Source: Streptomyces sp. WMMC500 (GTDB lineage: Bacteria > Actinomycetota > Actinomycetes > Streptomycetales > Streptomycetaceae). Taken from it: a stretch of DNA of 64,000 nucleotides. The notes under the pieces were generated by a model, which did no database searches, was not told the origin of the DNA, and worked only from the letters and a program-made list of their open reading frames with translations. Both the position numbers and the translations under genes were made by a program. Where the stretch lies: NCBI RefSeq assembly GCF_027497195.1, contig NZ_CP114905.1:3210001-3274000 (forward strand). Reading direction: 5' to 3'. This document shows, piece after piece, positions 49,611-60,000 of the stretch. How positions within the stretch are numbered: position 1 is the stretch's first letter; the number at the start of each line of letters is the position of its first letter.

Positions 49611-51800
49611 ATGAACCGGTTGGCCGGTGTGACCTCGCCATACCTGCTCCAGCACGCCGACAACCCCGTGGACTGGTGGCCCTGGGGGGAAGAGGCCTTC
49701 GCCGAGGCGCGGCGGCGGGATGTGCCCGTGCTGCTGTCGGTCGGGTACGCCTCCTGCCACTGGTGTCACGTCATGGCGCGGGAGTCCTTCGCCGACGAGG
49801 CCACCGCCGCGGAGCTGAACGCCGGGTTCGTCAGCATCAAGGTCGACCGCGAGGAGCGGCCCGACGTCGACGCCGTGTACATGGAGGCGGTGCAGGCCGC
49901 CACCGGGCAGGGCGGGTGGCCGATGACGGTGTTCCTCACGCCCGACGCGGAGCCGTTCTACTTCGGGACGTACTTCCCGCCGCAGCAACGGGGCGGCATG
50001 CCGTCGTTCCGGCAGGTGCTGCGGGGCGTCGCGGCGGCCTGGGCCGACCGGCGGGGGGAGGTCGCCGAGGTGGCGGCGCGGGTGGCGGCGGATCTCGCCG
50101 GGCGGACGCTGAGCGGGGCCGTGGGCGGTCCCGGGGGCGGGGCGCCGGGGGAGGCGGAGGTGCACGGGGCGCTGCTGGAGCTGACGAAGGAGTTCGACGC
50201 CGTACGGGGCGGGTTCGGCGGGGCGCCGAAGTTCCCGCAGCCGATGGTGCTGGAGTTCCTACTGCGCCACCACGCCCGTACCGGCTCGGCGGCGGCGCTG
50301 GAGATGGTGCAGGCCACCTGCGAGGCGATGGCCCGCGGCGGCATCTACGACCAACTCGGCGGCGGCTTCGCGCGCTACTCCGTGGACGCGGAGTGGGTCG
50401 TTCCGCACTTCGAGAAGATGCTCTACGACAACGCCCTGCTGGCCCGCGTCTACGCCCACCTCTGGCGCGCGACCGGCAGCGAGCAGGCCCGGCGGGTGGC
50501 GCTGGAGACGGCGGACTTCATGGTGCGCGAACTGCGCACCGAGGAGGGCGGCTTCGCCTCCGCGCTCGACGCCGACAGCGACCGGCCGGACGGCGGCGGG
50601 CACGCCGAGGGCGCGTACTACGTGTGGACGCCCGGCGAGCTGCGCGAGGTCCTCGGCGCGGACGACGCGGCGCTGGCCGGGGCGTACTACGGCGTGCCCG
50701 AGGCGGCGGAGGCGGCCACCTTCGAGGAGGGCGCCTCGGTGCTGCAACTGCCGGACACGGGGACGCCGTTCGACGCCGGCCGGATCGCCTCCGTGCGGGA
50801 GCGGCTGACGGCGGCGCGGGCGGAACGGCCGCGGCCGTTCCGCGACGACAAGGTGGTCACGGCGTGGAACGGGCTGGCCGTCGCCGCCCTCGCCGAGATC
50901 GGCGCGTACTTCGACCGGCCGGACCTCGTCGACGCCGCGGTGGCGGCGGCGGACCTGCTGGTACGGGTGCACATGACGGACGGCGCCGGCGGGCCGGGCA
51001 CGGTGGGGCGGCTCGTGCGCACCTCGCGTGGCGGGGCGGCCGGCGACAACGCCGGCGTGCTGGAGGACTACGCCGACGTGGCCGAGGGCTTCCTCACGCT
51101 CACCGCCGTCACCGGCGAGGGCGCGTGGCTGCGGCTCGCCGGGCTGCTCCTCGACACCGTGCTCGACCGGTTCCGGGGCGAGGGCGGCGCGCTGTACGAC
51201 ACGGCGGACGACGCCGAACGGCTCATCAGGCGCCCCCAGGACCCGACGGACAACCCGACTCCCTCCGGCTGGACGGCCGCCGCCGCGGCGCTGCTCGCGT
51301 ACGCCGCGTACACCGGCGAGGAACGGCACCGCGAGGCCGCGCAGCAGGCCCTCGGCATCGTGGCGAAGCTGGGCCCGCGGGCGCCCCGCTTCGTCGGCTG
51401 GGGCCTCGCGGCGGCGGAGGCGGCGCTCGACGGCCCCCGGGAGGTCGCCGTCGTCGGCCCCCCGGACGACCCCCGCCGCACGGAACTCCACCGCACGGCC
51501 CTCCTCTCCCCCGCACCCGGCGCGGTGATCGTCGCCGGCGCGCCGTCCGGTACGGAGACCGGGGCGGGTACCGAGGCCGGGGCGGGTACGGAGCCGGGGG
51601 CAGCCGGCGCGCTCCGTACCCCGCTGCCCGACGACCCCGACGCCATCCCCCTCCTCGCCGACCGCCCCCTCGTCGACGGCGCCCCCGCCGCCTACGTCTG
51701 CCGCCACTTCGTCTGCGCCGCCCCGGTGACCCGCCCCGAAGAGCTACGCGCCCAGTTGACGCCCGTCGCACCCCCGCAGGGGGGACTCACGGGCGGGTAG
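49611..51800 (+). CDS. DUF255/YyaL-type thioredoxin-fold protein
   Basis: A 729-residue cytoplasmic protein of the widespread YyaL/spermatogenesis-associated-20 family. An N-terminal thioredoxin-like domain carries [20 protein letters not shown] and the redox motif CHWCH (Cys49, Cys52). The rest is an alpha/alpha toroid related to glycosidase/epimerase folds (about 180-560: [32 protein letters not shown]). The C-terminal region has three TE-GAG hexapeptide repeats (51549-51602) and then [10 protein letters not shown]. The biochemical role is unsettled in the family. A hairpin or promoter could not be defined upstream; GAGGCT lies 7 nt before the ATG. Confidence 0.88.
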   Translation: MNRLAGVTSPYLLQHADNPVDWWPWGEEAFAEARRRDVPVLLSVGYASCHWCHVMARESFADEATAAELNAGFVSIKVDREERPDVDAVYMEAVQAATGQGGWPMTVFLTPDAEPFYFGTYFPPQQRGGMPSFRQVLRGVAAAWADRRGEVAEVAARVAADLAGRTLSGAVGGPGGGAPGEAEVHGALLELTKEFDAVRGGFGGAPKFPQPMVLEFLLRHHARTGSAAALEMVQATCEAMARGGIYDQLGGGFARYSVDAEWVVPHFEKMLYDNALLARVYAHLWRATGSEQARRVALETADFMVRELRTEEGGFASALDADSDRPDGGGHAEGAYYVWTPGELREVLGADDAALAGAYYGVPEAAEAATFEEGASVLQLPDTGTPFDAGRIASVRERLTAARAERPRPFRDDKVVTAWNGLAVAALAEIGAYFDRPDLVDAAVAAADLLVRVHMTDGAGGPGTVGRLVRTSRGGAAGDNAGVLEDYADVAEGFLTLTAVTGEGAWLRLAGLLLDTVLDRFRGEGGALYDTADDAERLIRRPQDPTDNPTPSGWTAAAAALLAYAAYTGEERHREAAQQALGIVAKLGPRAPRFVGWGLAAAEAALDGPREVAVVGPPDDPRRTELHRTALLSPAPGAVIVAGAPSGTETGAGTEAGAGTEPGAAGALRTPLPDDPDAIPLLADRPLVDGAPAAYVCRHFVCAAPVTRPEELRAQLTPVAPPQGGLTGG
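51549..51602. repeat. Three 18-bp in-frame repeats in the DUF255 gene
   Basis: Units at 51549-51566, 51567-51584 and 51585-51602 encode GTETGA-, GTEAGA- and GTEPGA-type hexapeptides in a disordered loop. Copies differ by a few bases, and the count probably varies between strains. Confidence 0.8.
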
Positions 51801-51807
51801 GCGCGCC

Positions 51808-53373
51808 TCATCGTCCTGCGGCGCGCGGGGCGGGGGCTGTTGCGGCGCCGCGGCCCGCTTCCGGCTTCCTCCCCGGGGTCTCGGCTCCCCGCTTCTGGTC
51901 TCCTCTGCCGTCGGGCAGCCGCACGGCGGTGACGACCGCCGTGAGCAGGGCGGCGATGCCGCAGACCAGTAGCCCCTGGCCCATGCCGTCGACGTACGCG
52001 GCGTCGGCGGACTCCGCGAGGCGCGGCGCGCCCAGGCGCTCGGCGACCGCGTGCGCCGCGACCACGGACTCACGCGCCTTCTCCGCCGCGGCCTCCGGCA
52101 CCCCCTCGGTGTCCAGCCGGTCCGTGAACACCCCGTTCAGCAGGCTGCCCAGCAGGGCGACGCCCATGGCGCCGCCGACCTGCCGCAACGTGATCAGCAG
52201 CCCCGTGCCGCCGCCCGCCCGGCCCGAGGGCAGCGCGCCGAGGGCGGCGTCCATGGTCGGCACCAGGGCGCAGCCGAGGCCGAGGCCGGTGACGCTCAGC
52301 CATACCGCCATGAAGGCGTAGCCGTCGAAGGCGTCCGTACGGATGCCGAGCAGCATCGCGAACGCGAAGAGCGCCATCCCGGCGCTGACCACGGTCCGCG
52401 AGCCGTACCGGGCCATCAGCGCCGGCGCCGCCCGCGCCGCCACCAGCAGCCCCGCCATCAGCGGCATCAGCCGCAGCCCCGTGCCGAACGGGTCGTGGCC
52501 CATCACCGCCTGCAGATACTGCGGCAGCAAGAACAGCAGGCCCGCCACCACGAAGGTCGCGAGCACGGCCACGATCGCGTTCCACCGGAAGGCGCGGTCG
52601 CCCAGCAGCTCCAGGTCCAGCATCGGCCGGGTCGCGCGCCGTTCCCGCAGCGCCAGCCGGCCGAGCAGCGCCGCCGAGCCGGCCAGCGACCCCGCCACCA
52701 GCGGGTCGTCCCACCCCCGCGTCGGTCCCTCGATGACGCCGAGGACCAGCGCGCCGAGGCCGAGGGCGCTGAGCACCGCGCTGACCGGGTCGACGCGCGG
52801 CACCGAGGGGTCGCGGGTCTCGGGGATCAGCAGCAGCGCCGCCGCGATACCCAGGACCACTAGGGGGACGTTCACCACGAAGACGGAGCCCCACCAGTAA
52901 TGGTCGAGCAGCCAGCCGCCCAGCAGCGGGCCCGCGGGCATGCCGACCGCCATGCCGGCGGTCACCGCGCCGACGGCCGTCGCGCGCTCCTCGTCGCCGA
53001 AGAGGGTGGGGATGACCGAGAGCGCCAGCGGCATGATCAGCGCGCCGCCCAGGCCCATCACCGTACGCACGGCGATCACCGCCTCCGGGCTGGAGACGAA
53101 GGGGCCGGCGAGGCTGCCGGCCAGGAAGATCACCAATCCGGCCACCAGCATCCGGCGCCGCCCGAAGCGGTCCCCGAGCAGCCCCGCGGGCAGCATGCAC
53201 GCGGCGAAGACCACGGCGTACGCATCCACGATCCACTGCAGCTCGCCGGTGGTGGCGCCGATGTCCGCCGCCATCGTGGGCAGCGCGACGTTGAGGATCG
53301 TCAGGTCGAACCCGAGCACGAGCACGGACACGACGAGTCCGCCGAGAGCCCACCAGCGCCTTCTGGAAGCCAC
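51808..53373 (-). CDS. MFS drug efflux transporter, DHA2 (14-TM) type
   Basis: A 521-residue proton-coupled exporter of the EmrB/QacA family. The first TM (ALGGLVVSVLVLGFDLTILN) contains the conserved D-TI-NVALP motif. LQWIVDAYAVVFAACMLPAG and GDRFGRRRMLVAG (motif A) follow, with about 14 TMs in total and a charged Ala/Pro-rich tail. Substrates are probably hydrophobic drugs or endogenous metabolites. The start is the GTG at 53373; a -10-like TACTTT lies 6 nt upstream, suggesting a leaderless mRNA. No dedicated TetR or MarR regulator gene is adjacent. Confidence 0.9.
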   Translation of the reverse strand: MASRRRWWALGGLVVSVLVLGFDLTILNVALPTMAADIGATTGELQWIVDAYAVVFAACMLPAGLLGDRFGRRRMLVAGLVIFLAGSLAGPFVSSPEAVIAVRTVMGLGGALIMPLALSVIPTLFGDEERATAVGAVTAGMAVGMPAGPLLGGWLLDHYWWGSVFVVNVPLVVLGIAAALLLIPETRDPSVPRVDPVSAVLSALGLGALVLGVIEGPTRGWDDPLVAGSLAGSAALLGRLALRERRATRPMLDLELLGDRAFRWNAIVAVLATFVVAGLLFLLPQYLQAVMGHDPFGTGLRLMPLMAGLLVAARAAPALMARYGSRTVVSAGMALFAFAMLLGIRTDAFDGYAFMAVWLSVTGLGLGCALVPTMDAALGALPSGRAGGGTGLLITLRQVGGAMGVALLGSLLNGVFTDRLDTEGVPEAAAEKARESVVAAHAVAERLGAPRLAESADAAYVDGMGQGLLVCGIAALLTAVVTAVRLPDGRGDQKRGAETPGRKPEAGRGAATAPAPRAAGR

Positions 53374-53379
53374 TAGCAA

Positions 53380-53385
53380 AAAGTA
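53380..53385 (-). promoter_or_regulatory. -10 box of a likely leaderless MFS promoter
   Basis: On the minus strand TACTTT fits TANNNT and ends 6 nt before the GTG at 53373, within a locally AT-rich segment. Confidence 0.5.
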
Positions 53386-53455
53386 GCAACTTCCACAATT
53401 GACCGCCAGGGCTGCGGACGACCCGCGCGGGGAAACCGGCGGCGGCAACAGGAAA

Positions 53456-53491
53456 GGTCCGGCCCGCACAGGAGGAAGTGCGGGCCGGACC
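53456..53491 (-). terminator. Hairpin terminator after the secreted repeat protein
   Basis: Perfect 14-bp arms GGTCCGGCCCGCAC (53456-53469) and GTGCGGGCCGGACC (53478-53491) with an 8-nt loop, 12 bp beyond the stop of the minus-strand gene. Confidence 0.85.
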
Positions 53492-53503
53492 CGGGAGCGC
53501 CGC

Positions 53504-53926
53504 CTAGCGGTTGTAGCTCTGCAGCGGGCCGAACACGACCACCGTCGTCCCATTGCCGATCTCGGTGTACTTGTTGCCCGAGACACGGTTGTTGATCTTG
53601 TTCTCGATGTCGATGTCGACGTCGAACTTGTTCCAGCTCTTGTGGATCTCGTTGAACGAGTTGTGGAACTTGTTCTGCTCCTTGTGGACCTTGTTGAACG
53701 ACTTGTACGCCTTGGTCTTCTCCTTGTGGACCTTGTTGAACGACTTGTTGGCCTTGGTCTTCTCTTTGTGGATCTTGTTGTACGACTTGTTGGCGTACGA
53801 CTTGCTGCAGCACGGCTTGCCGTGCTTCGAGCGCGCGTCGGCCTGGGCCGAAGCCGCACCGGCACCGGCGAGACCGACCACGAGGGCGCCGACGGCCAGG
53901 GAGCGGACGAGCATACGGATGCGCAT
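53504..53926 (-). CDS. Secreted lysine/asparagine-rich repeat protein
   Basis: A 140-residue exported protein with no family I recognise. The signal peptide runs from RIRMLVRSLAVGALVVGLAG to ASA (about residue 27). The mature part begins with a basic segment holding a Cys-Cys pair (GKPCCSKSY). Four 14-residue repeats (46-59, 60-73, 74-87, 88-101) follow, of form NKSFNKVHKEKTKA, then an acidic FDVDIDIEN segment and a C-terminus with TTVVVFGPLQSYNR. Lys/Asn/His/Phe enrichment is very unusual in this genome and lowers local GC. GGAGG lies 6-7 nt before the ATG. It is a monocistronic gene with its own terminator. Confidence 0.8.
   Translation of the reverse strand: MRIRMLVRSLAVGALVVGLAGAGAASAQADARSKHGKPCCSKSYANKSYNKIHKEKTKANKSFNKVHKEKTKAYKSFNKVHKEQNKFHNSFNEIHKSWNKFDVDIDIENKINNRVSGNKYTEIGNGTTVVVFGPLQSYNR
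53624..53791. repeat. Four 42-bp in-frame tandem repeats
   Basis: The 42-bp units encode the 14-residue repeats of the secreted Lys/Asn-rich protein. The middle two are nearly identical at DNA level and the outer two have diverged. Confidence 0.85.
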
Positions 53927-54065
53927 TTCTGCCTCCACGAGGAACGAGGGGGGGTTCGCACCGAATAACAGCACTCCCGCCGCTTTTGCACCCGTAAGTA
54001 CGCAAATCGACACGAGCGGATCACCCGGACAGACGGACGGCCGGTACGAACCCTCCCCGCGCGAC

Positions 54066-54755
54066 TCAGGCGTGGCGGTACGCGACCAGCGAGATCCCCA
54101 CGTAGTGGACGGCGAACGCCGCCAGCGTGAACGAGTGGAAGACCTCGTGGAAGCCGAACCAACGCGGCGACGGGTTCGGCCGCTTGATCCCGTAGATCAC
54201 GCCGCCCGCGCTGTACAGCACGCCGCCGACGACCACCAGCACGAGCACCGCGATACCGCCCGCGCGCATGAAGTCCGGCAGGAAGAACACCGCCGCCCAG
54301 CCCATCGCGATATAGCACGGCGTGTAGAGCCACCGCGGCGCACCGACCCACAGCACGCGGAACGCGATCCCGGCGAGCGCCGCCGCCCAGATGAACCAGA
54401 GCAGCGCCTGCTGCCTGCCGCCCTCCAGCAGCAGGATCGTGAAGGGCGTGTACGTGCCGGCGATGATGAGGAAGATGTTGGCGTGGTCGAGCCGGCGCAA
54501 CACGGCCGTGCCCCGCGGGCCCCAGTCGCCGCGGTGGTAGAGGGCGCTGACGCCGAAGAGCAGACATGCCGTCAGGGTGTAGACCGCGCAGGCCAAGCGG
54601 CCGCGCGGGCTCTCCGCCAGGGCCGTCAGCAACACGCCGGCGAACAGCGCCGCCGGGAACATCACCGCGTGCAACCAGCCGCGCAGCCGCGGCTTGAGCG
54701 CGGCGGCTGCGGCCTGCGCGACGCGCTGCAGCTCGCCCTCGCCCGTCGCACCCAT
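54066..54755 (-). CDS. Hemolysin III family membrane protein (PAQR/YqfA)
   Basis: A 229-residue, seven-TM protein of the HlyIII/PAQR superfamily. Diagnostic elements: RGWLHAVMFPAALFAGVLL, LFGVSALYHRGDWG (the conserved SxxYH pattern), LRRLDHANIFLIIAGTYTPF and, near the C-terminus, WFGFHEVFHSFTLAAFAVHYVG with the paired His residues (HEVFHSF). The Ser, Asp and His residues form the predicted intramembrane zinc site. The role is probably membrane homeostasis rather than haemolysis. A likely leaderless start (TAGCAT, 6 nt gap) and an operator-like palindrome precede it. Confidence 0.9.
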   Translation of the reverse strand: MGATGEGELQRVAQAAAAALKPRLRGWLHAVMFPAALFAGVLLTALAESPRGRLACAVYTLTACLLFGVSALYHRGDWGPRGTAVLRRLDHANIFLIIAGTYTPFTILLLEGGRQQALLWFIWAAALAGIAFRVLWVGAPRWLYTPCYIAMGWAAVFFLPDFMRAGGIAVLVLVVVGGVLYSAGGVIYGIKRPNPSPRWFGFHEVFHSFTLAAFAVHYVGISLVAYRHA

Positions 54756-54761
54756 GCGGAC

Positions 54762-54784
54762 ATGCTACCTACCTGTCCGTAGGT
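54762..54784 (-). promoter_or_regulatory. Leaderless promoter and TetR-like operator of the hemolysin III gene
   Basis: On the minus strand a -10-like TAGCAT (54762-54767) ends 6 nt before the ATG. Immediately upstream is the palindrome ACCTAC-N6-GTAGGT (54767-54784), whose arms and spacing resemble TetR-family sites. No TetR gene is in this neighbourhood. Confidence 0.5.
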
Positions 54785-54999
54785 TGCGGCCGCGGAGTGG
54801 CGTTGGTCTCGCAGGGCCCGGCTGGACATGACGTCTGAGCTACCCCATTATCAAACGAGCGCACACCCGACACCGGATGAGCTCATATGAGCGGCAACCG
54901 GGTCGGCGCCCCCAAGGGGTAACGGTCTTGAAAACCAGATAAATGTGACATCAGAGAAGAAACGCCCAAAACCCTCGACATCTGGAGCATGCGGCACTC

Positions 55000-56817
55000 A
55001 TGACCACCCCGACCAAACACGAAGGGCTCCTCTCCTGGGTCCAGGAGATCGCCGACCTCACCCAGCCCGACGAGATCGTGTGGTGTGACGGCTCCCAGGC
55101 GGAGTACGACCGCCTGTGCGCCGAGCTCGTCGCCAAGGGCACGTTCACCAAGCTGGACCCCGTCAAGCGGCCCGGTTCGTACTACGCCGCGTCCGACCCG
55201 ACCGACGTCGCGCGGGTCGAGGACCGTACGTTCATCTGCTCGGAACAGGAGGAGGACGCCGGGCCGACCAACCACTGGATGGACCCCGCCGAGATGCGCG
55301 AGGTCTTCACCGGCGCCTCCGGCCGGGGCGGCCTCTTCCGCGGCGCCATGCGCGGCCGCACCATGTACGTCGTCCCCTTCTGCATGGGCCCGCTGGGCTC
55401 GCCGCTCTCCGCGCTCGGCGTCGAGATCACCGACTCCGCGTACGTGGCCACCGCCATGCGCACCATGACGCGCATGGGCCGCCCGGTCCTCGACGAGCTG
55501 GGCGAGGACGGCTTCTTCGTCAAGGCCGTCCACTCCGTCGGCGCCCCCCTGGAGCCCGGGCAACAGGATGTGCCCTGGCCGTGCAGTGCGACGAAGTACA
55601 TCTCGCACTTCCCCGAGACCCGCGAGATCTGGTCGTACGGATCCGGCTACGGCGGCAACGCCCTGCTGGGCAAGAAGTGCTACGCCCTGCGCATCGCCTC
55701 CGTCATGGCGCGCGACGAGGGCTGGCTGGCCGAGCACATGCTCGTGCTCAAGCTCACCCCGCCGCGCGGCGGTACCGAGGCCGTCAGGTACATCGCCGCC
55801 GCCTTCCCGTCGGCCTGCGGCAAGACCAACCTCGCGATGCTGGAGCCGACGACCCGCGGCTGGACCGTGGAGACGATCGGCGACGACATCGCCTGGATGC
55901 GCTTCGGCGAGGACGGCCGGCTGTACGCCATCAACCCCGAGGCCGGCTTCTTCGGCGTCGCGCCCGGCACCGGCGAGCACACCAACGCCAACGCCATGAA
56001 GACCCTCTGGGGCAACTCCGTCTTCACCAACGTCGCCCTCACCGACGACGGCGACGTGTGGTGGGAGGGCATGACCGACGAGCCCCCCGCGCACCTCACC
56101 GACTGGCTCGGCAACGACTGGACCCCGCAGTCCGGCACCCCCGCCGCCCACCCCAACGCCCGCTTCGCCGTGCCGGCCGCGCAGTGCCCGACGATCGCGC
56201 CGGAGTGGGAGGACCCCCGGGGCGTACCCATCTCGGCCATCCTCTTCGGCGGGCGCCGCGCCACCGCGGTGCCGCTGGTCACCGAGTCGTTCGACTGGCA
56301 GCACGGCGTCTTCCTCGGCGCCAACGTCGCCTCCGAGAAGACCGCCGCCGCCGAGGGCAAGGTCGGCGAGCTGCGCCGCGACCCGTTCGCCATGCTGCCC
56401 TTCTGCGGCTACAACATGGGCGACTACTTCGGCCACTGGCTGAAGGTCGGCGCCTCGGCGGACCCGGCGAAGCTGCCGAAGATCTACTACGTCAACTGGT
56501 TCCGCAAGGACGCGGACGGGTCGTTCGTCTGGCCCGGTTTCGGCGAGAACAGCCGCGTGCTGAAGTGGATCGTCGAACGGCTCAACGGCGAGGCGGAGGG
56601 TGTCGAGACCCCGATCGGCGTGCTGCCCGCAAAGGGGGCGCTCGACGTCGACGGGCTCGAACTCACCGACGCACAGCTCGACTTCCTGCTCTCCGTGGAC
56701 ACCGAGGTCTGGCGTGAGGAGGCGGCGCTGATCCCCGCGCACCTCGACACCTTCGGCGACCACACTCCGAAGGAGCTGTGGGACGAGTACCGCGCACTGG
56801 TCGACCGCCTGGGCTGA
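55000..56817 (+). CDS. pckG: Phosphoenolpyruvate carboxykinase (GTP)
   Basis: A 605-residue GTP-dependent PEPCK converting oxaloacetate to PEP for gluconeogenesis; full family length. The kinase P-loop [13 protein letters not shown] includes the hyper-reactive Cys found only in GTP-type enzymes. [17 protein letters not shown] supplies the metal Asp pair, [13 protein letters not shown] is typical, and [11 protein letters not shown] and [25 protein letters not shown] line the nucleotide site. The ATG at 55000 has only a distant GGAG; the leader is AT-rich. A terminator with a U-run follows. It probably works with fumC and other TCA enzymes during growth on organic acids. Confidence 0.96.
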   Translation: MTTPTKHEGLLSWVQEIADLTQPDEIVWCDGSQAEYDRLCAELVAKGTFTKLDPVKRPGSYYAASDPTDVARVEDRTFICSEQEEDAGPTNHWMDPAEMREVFTGASGRGGLFRGAMRGRTMYVVPFCMGPLGSPLSALGVEITDSAYVATAMRTMTRMGRPVLDELGEDGFFVKAVHSVGAPLEPGQQDVPWPCSATKYISHFPETREIWSYGSGYGGNALLGKKCYALRIASVMARDEGWLAEHMLVLKLTPPRGGTEAVRYIAAAFPSACGKTNLAMLEPTTRGWTVETIGDDIAWMRFGEDGRLYAINPEAGFFGVAPGTGEHTNANAMKTLWGNSVFTNVALTDDGDVWWEGMTDEPPAHLTDWLGNDWTPQSGTPAAHPNARFAVPAAQCPTIAPEWEDPRGVPISAILFGGRRATAVPLVTESFDWQHGVFLGANVASEKTAAAEGKVGELRRDPFAMLPFCGYNMGDYFGHWLKVGASADPAKLPKIYYVNWFRKDADGSFVWPGFGENSRVLKWIVERLNGEAEGVETPIGVLPAKGALDVDGLELTDAQLDFLLSVDTEVWREEAALIPAHLDTFGDHTPKELWDEYRALVDRLG

Positions 56818-56838
56818 CCTGGTACGCGGCCGACCGGG

Positions 56839-56872
56839 CCGGCGGGTGCGACAACGGCGTCGTACCCGCCGG
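56839..56872 (+). terminator. Hairpin terminator with U-run after pckG
   Basis: Arms of 14 bp (CCGGCGGGTGCGAC against GTCGTACCCGCCGG, one wobble) with a 6-nt loop, followed within 8 nt by TTTTT: a near-canonical intrinsic terminator. Confidence 0.85.
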
Positions 56873-57050
56873 TCCGTGTTTTTCCCGGCTCCCCAATTCG
56901 GTTCGACGACCGGACGCACGGTGTTATCAGCTCTCCATTCACCGCGTCATCCGGCCGAGTTATCCACAGGGGGATGCCGAATGCCCGGGAAACGCGGAAG
57001 ACTTGGCGGTGCAACTGCACGAGTGAGCGACGGGTATGGGAGGGGAGCAC

Positions 57051-60000
57051 ATGCCGGGCACAGCGTCCCGACTGCGCGACAAGCATCGGGGGGAGGCCGA
57101 GCTTCTTCTCACCCGCGCGGTCGAAGAGGAAGTGCGCCGCTCCGGTGGCCGGACCGACGGCGTGGTGCTGCTCGGCCGGGCGCGGGCGGCGCTGGACGAC
57201 ATGGCGGAGCGCGCCGCGGAGGAGTACGGGACGTATGTGCGCGCGCTCGACGAGGCCGCCGCCGGCCGGCGTTCGCTCGCCGAGCGCTTCACGCCGCAGT
57301 CGATCGGGCCCGCCGTGACGGCGACGTTCGCCGCCGCCGCCGTCGCCCTGCTCGTCTCCGCCGAAGAAGGGCTGGACTCCGCCGCCGCGCTCTGGACCGG
57401 GGTGGCCGCCGCCCTCGCCGGCTTCGCCGCGGGCCTGGTGCAGATCGGCCTGGCCCACTGGCTCTCGGGCAACACACGCTCGGGCGCGGCGCGGCAGCCC
57501 GGCGGCCCCGAGCAGCTCCGGCTGCAGTGGCTGACGGCGCTGGAGCTGCGCGGCGTACGGCCCTTCTTCGACGAGCAGCGGATGATCTCGGCCGCCACGC
57601 GCAAGGGCAGCCGCCCCGAGCCGGCCACCGACGACACCCGACCCAGCGCGGCCGGCGGCGGGGGTACGGACCGCGAGCCCCAGTCGCGCCGGAACCGCAG
57701 CCAGGAGGCGCGGCAGCGGGCCACCCTGGAGCAGTCCTACCGCCAACTGCCCGAAGCCTCCCGGGTGTACGTCGGCCGCAAGGCGCAGCTCACCCAGATC
57801 GCCGGGTGGGTGCAGCAGGGCCGCGCCAGCACGGAGACCAAGCCGACCGTCGTCGTGCTGCACGGTCAGCCGGGCGCGGGGCGCACCACGCTCGCGGTCC
57901 GCGCCGCCCACCAACTGCGCGAGCAGTTCCGCGCCGCCGTGGTGGTGGACCTGCGCGGGGAGAGCCTGGGCGAGGACCCGCTGCCCACCCGGGACGCGCT
58001 GCTGCACCTGCTCAACCGCCTCGGTGCCCCGCGCGACCAGCTCATGTTCCGCGACCGCCCGGCGCACGACGCGCAGTTGCGCCGCCTCGTCGAGCTGTAC
58101 CACCAGCATCTGACGTCGCTGCCCGTGTCGATAGTGCTGGACGACGCGGTCGACGCCGAGCAGGTCCGGCTGCTGGTGCCGGAGCGCTCGGAGAGCCTGG
58201 TGCTGGTGACCTCGCGGGAGCGGCTGGCGCTGCCCGACGACCTCGACGCCTGGGTGCACCACATGCCCGTCGAGGGCCTGGGGCCGACCGCGGCCGAGGA
58301 GCTGCTGAGCTCCATCGCCCAGGGGACGGACGGCGCGGCGCGCTCCGCCGATCCGTACGACGCGCAGTCCACCGACCGCATCGCGCTGCTCTGCGGCGGG
58401 CTGCCCCTGGCGCTGCGCATCGCCGGCTCGGCGCTGGAGGGGCGCAGTCTGGCCGGGCTCGCGGAGGCGCTGGACGCCTACGGACCGGTGGAGCCGGTGG
58501 AGCGCGCCCTGTGGCTGCGCTACGGCGACCTGGCGGAGCCGACCAGGGCGCTGCTGCGCCGGCTGTCGCTGGTCGGCCGGGCGAGCCTGGGGGCCGCGGC
58601 CTGCGCCGCCCTGCTCGACGTCGGCGAGGAGGAGGCCGGCAAGCGGCTGACGGCGCTGGCCCGCGCCGGGCTCGTCGAGCACGTGCGCAGCTCCCGCTTC
58701 CGGGTGCACGACCTGGTGCGCCGCTTCGCGTACGCGCGGCTGCTCGACGAGGAGGACCCCGAGGTGCGCGCCGCCGCGCACGAGCGGCTGATCCGCAGCT
58801 ACGCGGAGCTGGCCGACTCGGTGATCCGGCTGGTCGACGGCCGTACGTCGACGCGCGCAGACCGGTTCGGCTCGCACGGCTTCACCTCGCTGGACGCCGC
58901 GCTGCGCTGGCTGGACGACGAGCAGAGCTTCATCACCGCGGCGCTGCGGCACGCCGAGGGCGTGGACCAGGCCGCCGTGCTCCATCTGCTGGGCGCCCTC
59001 GCGGACTACTGCCTGCTGCGCGGCGACCTCTACCGCCTCGGCGAGCTCAACGAGCTGACCAAGGCCGCCGACCAGGGTCTGCTGATGCGCTCGGTGCAGT
59101 GGCGCACGGGCGTCGCCGCCCGGCAGCTCGGCGAGCTGGACAAGGCCCGCTCGACGCTGTCCTCCGTGGTCGACCTCTACCGAGAGGCCCAGCACTCCGC
59201 CGGCGCCGCCCGCGCCCTGCGCGACCTGGGCATCACCCTGCAGCAGCAGGGCAGCCTGCGCGAGGCGGAGTCGAAGCTGCGCGAGGCCCTGCAGATGCAG
59301 CAGGGCGAGAACATGCGCGGCGACCGTGCCTGGACGCTGCACGCGCTCGCGGCCGTGCTGCGCGACCGCGCGCAGTTGGGCGACGCGCTGGCGCTGCTCG
59401 ACCAGGCCCTCGCGCTGCACCAGGAGAGCGAGAGCGTGCACGGCCAGGCGTGGGCGCACTTCCAGCTCGGCCAGGTCCGGCTGCGGATGGGCGACGTCCC
59501 GGGAGCCGAGGAGCAGTTGGAGGAGGCCCTGGAGCAGTACGCGCGCACCCGCGACGGCCGCGGCGAGGCCTGGGCGATGACGCAACTGGCCCGCGCCCGG
59601 CTGGTCGCCGCCGACCCGGCCACGGCGGTGACGCAGCTCAAGACGGCTCTGGCCCGGCACCGGGAGAACGACGACGCGCGCGGCGAGGCCTGGACGCTGT
59701 ACTACCTGGGCCAGGCCCAGGAGGGGGCCGGCAAGCGGGAGTCTGCGGTGCGGGCGCTGGAGCGGTCCCGCTCGATGTTCAGCCGCATGCGGGACGTGTA
59801 CGGGCTGGCCTGCGCGCGGCACCACTCCGCGCGGGTCACCCGCGACCTGCGCGCCGAGCAGACCGGCACCCTGCGCAACAGCGGCTTCGCCCGCCAGTTG
59901 CTCCAGGACGCCCGGCAGGACTTCCGCCGGGTGGGCGTGGCCCACGGCGAGGCATGGTCCTGCATCGAGCTGGCGGTGATCGACGCGGGCAACGGCCGCG

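Noticed and set aside
53624..53791. CRISPR-like array in the regular 42-bp repeats
   Set aside because: Repeats are directly adjacent with no spacers and are in frame inside a secreted protein gene with signal peptide and ribosome binding site.
56487..59945. 1152-codon minus-strand open frame over pckG and the STAND gene
   Set aside because: Crosses two well-supported plus-strand genes and reads as low-complexity Arg/Gly/Ala/Gln protein; a frame shadow.
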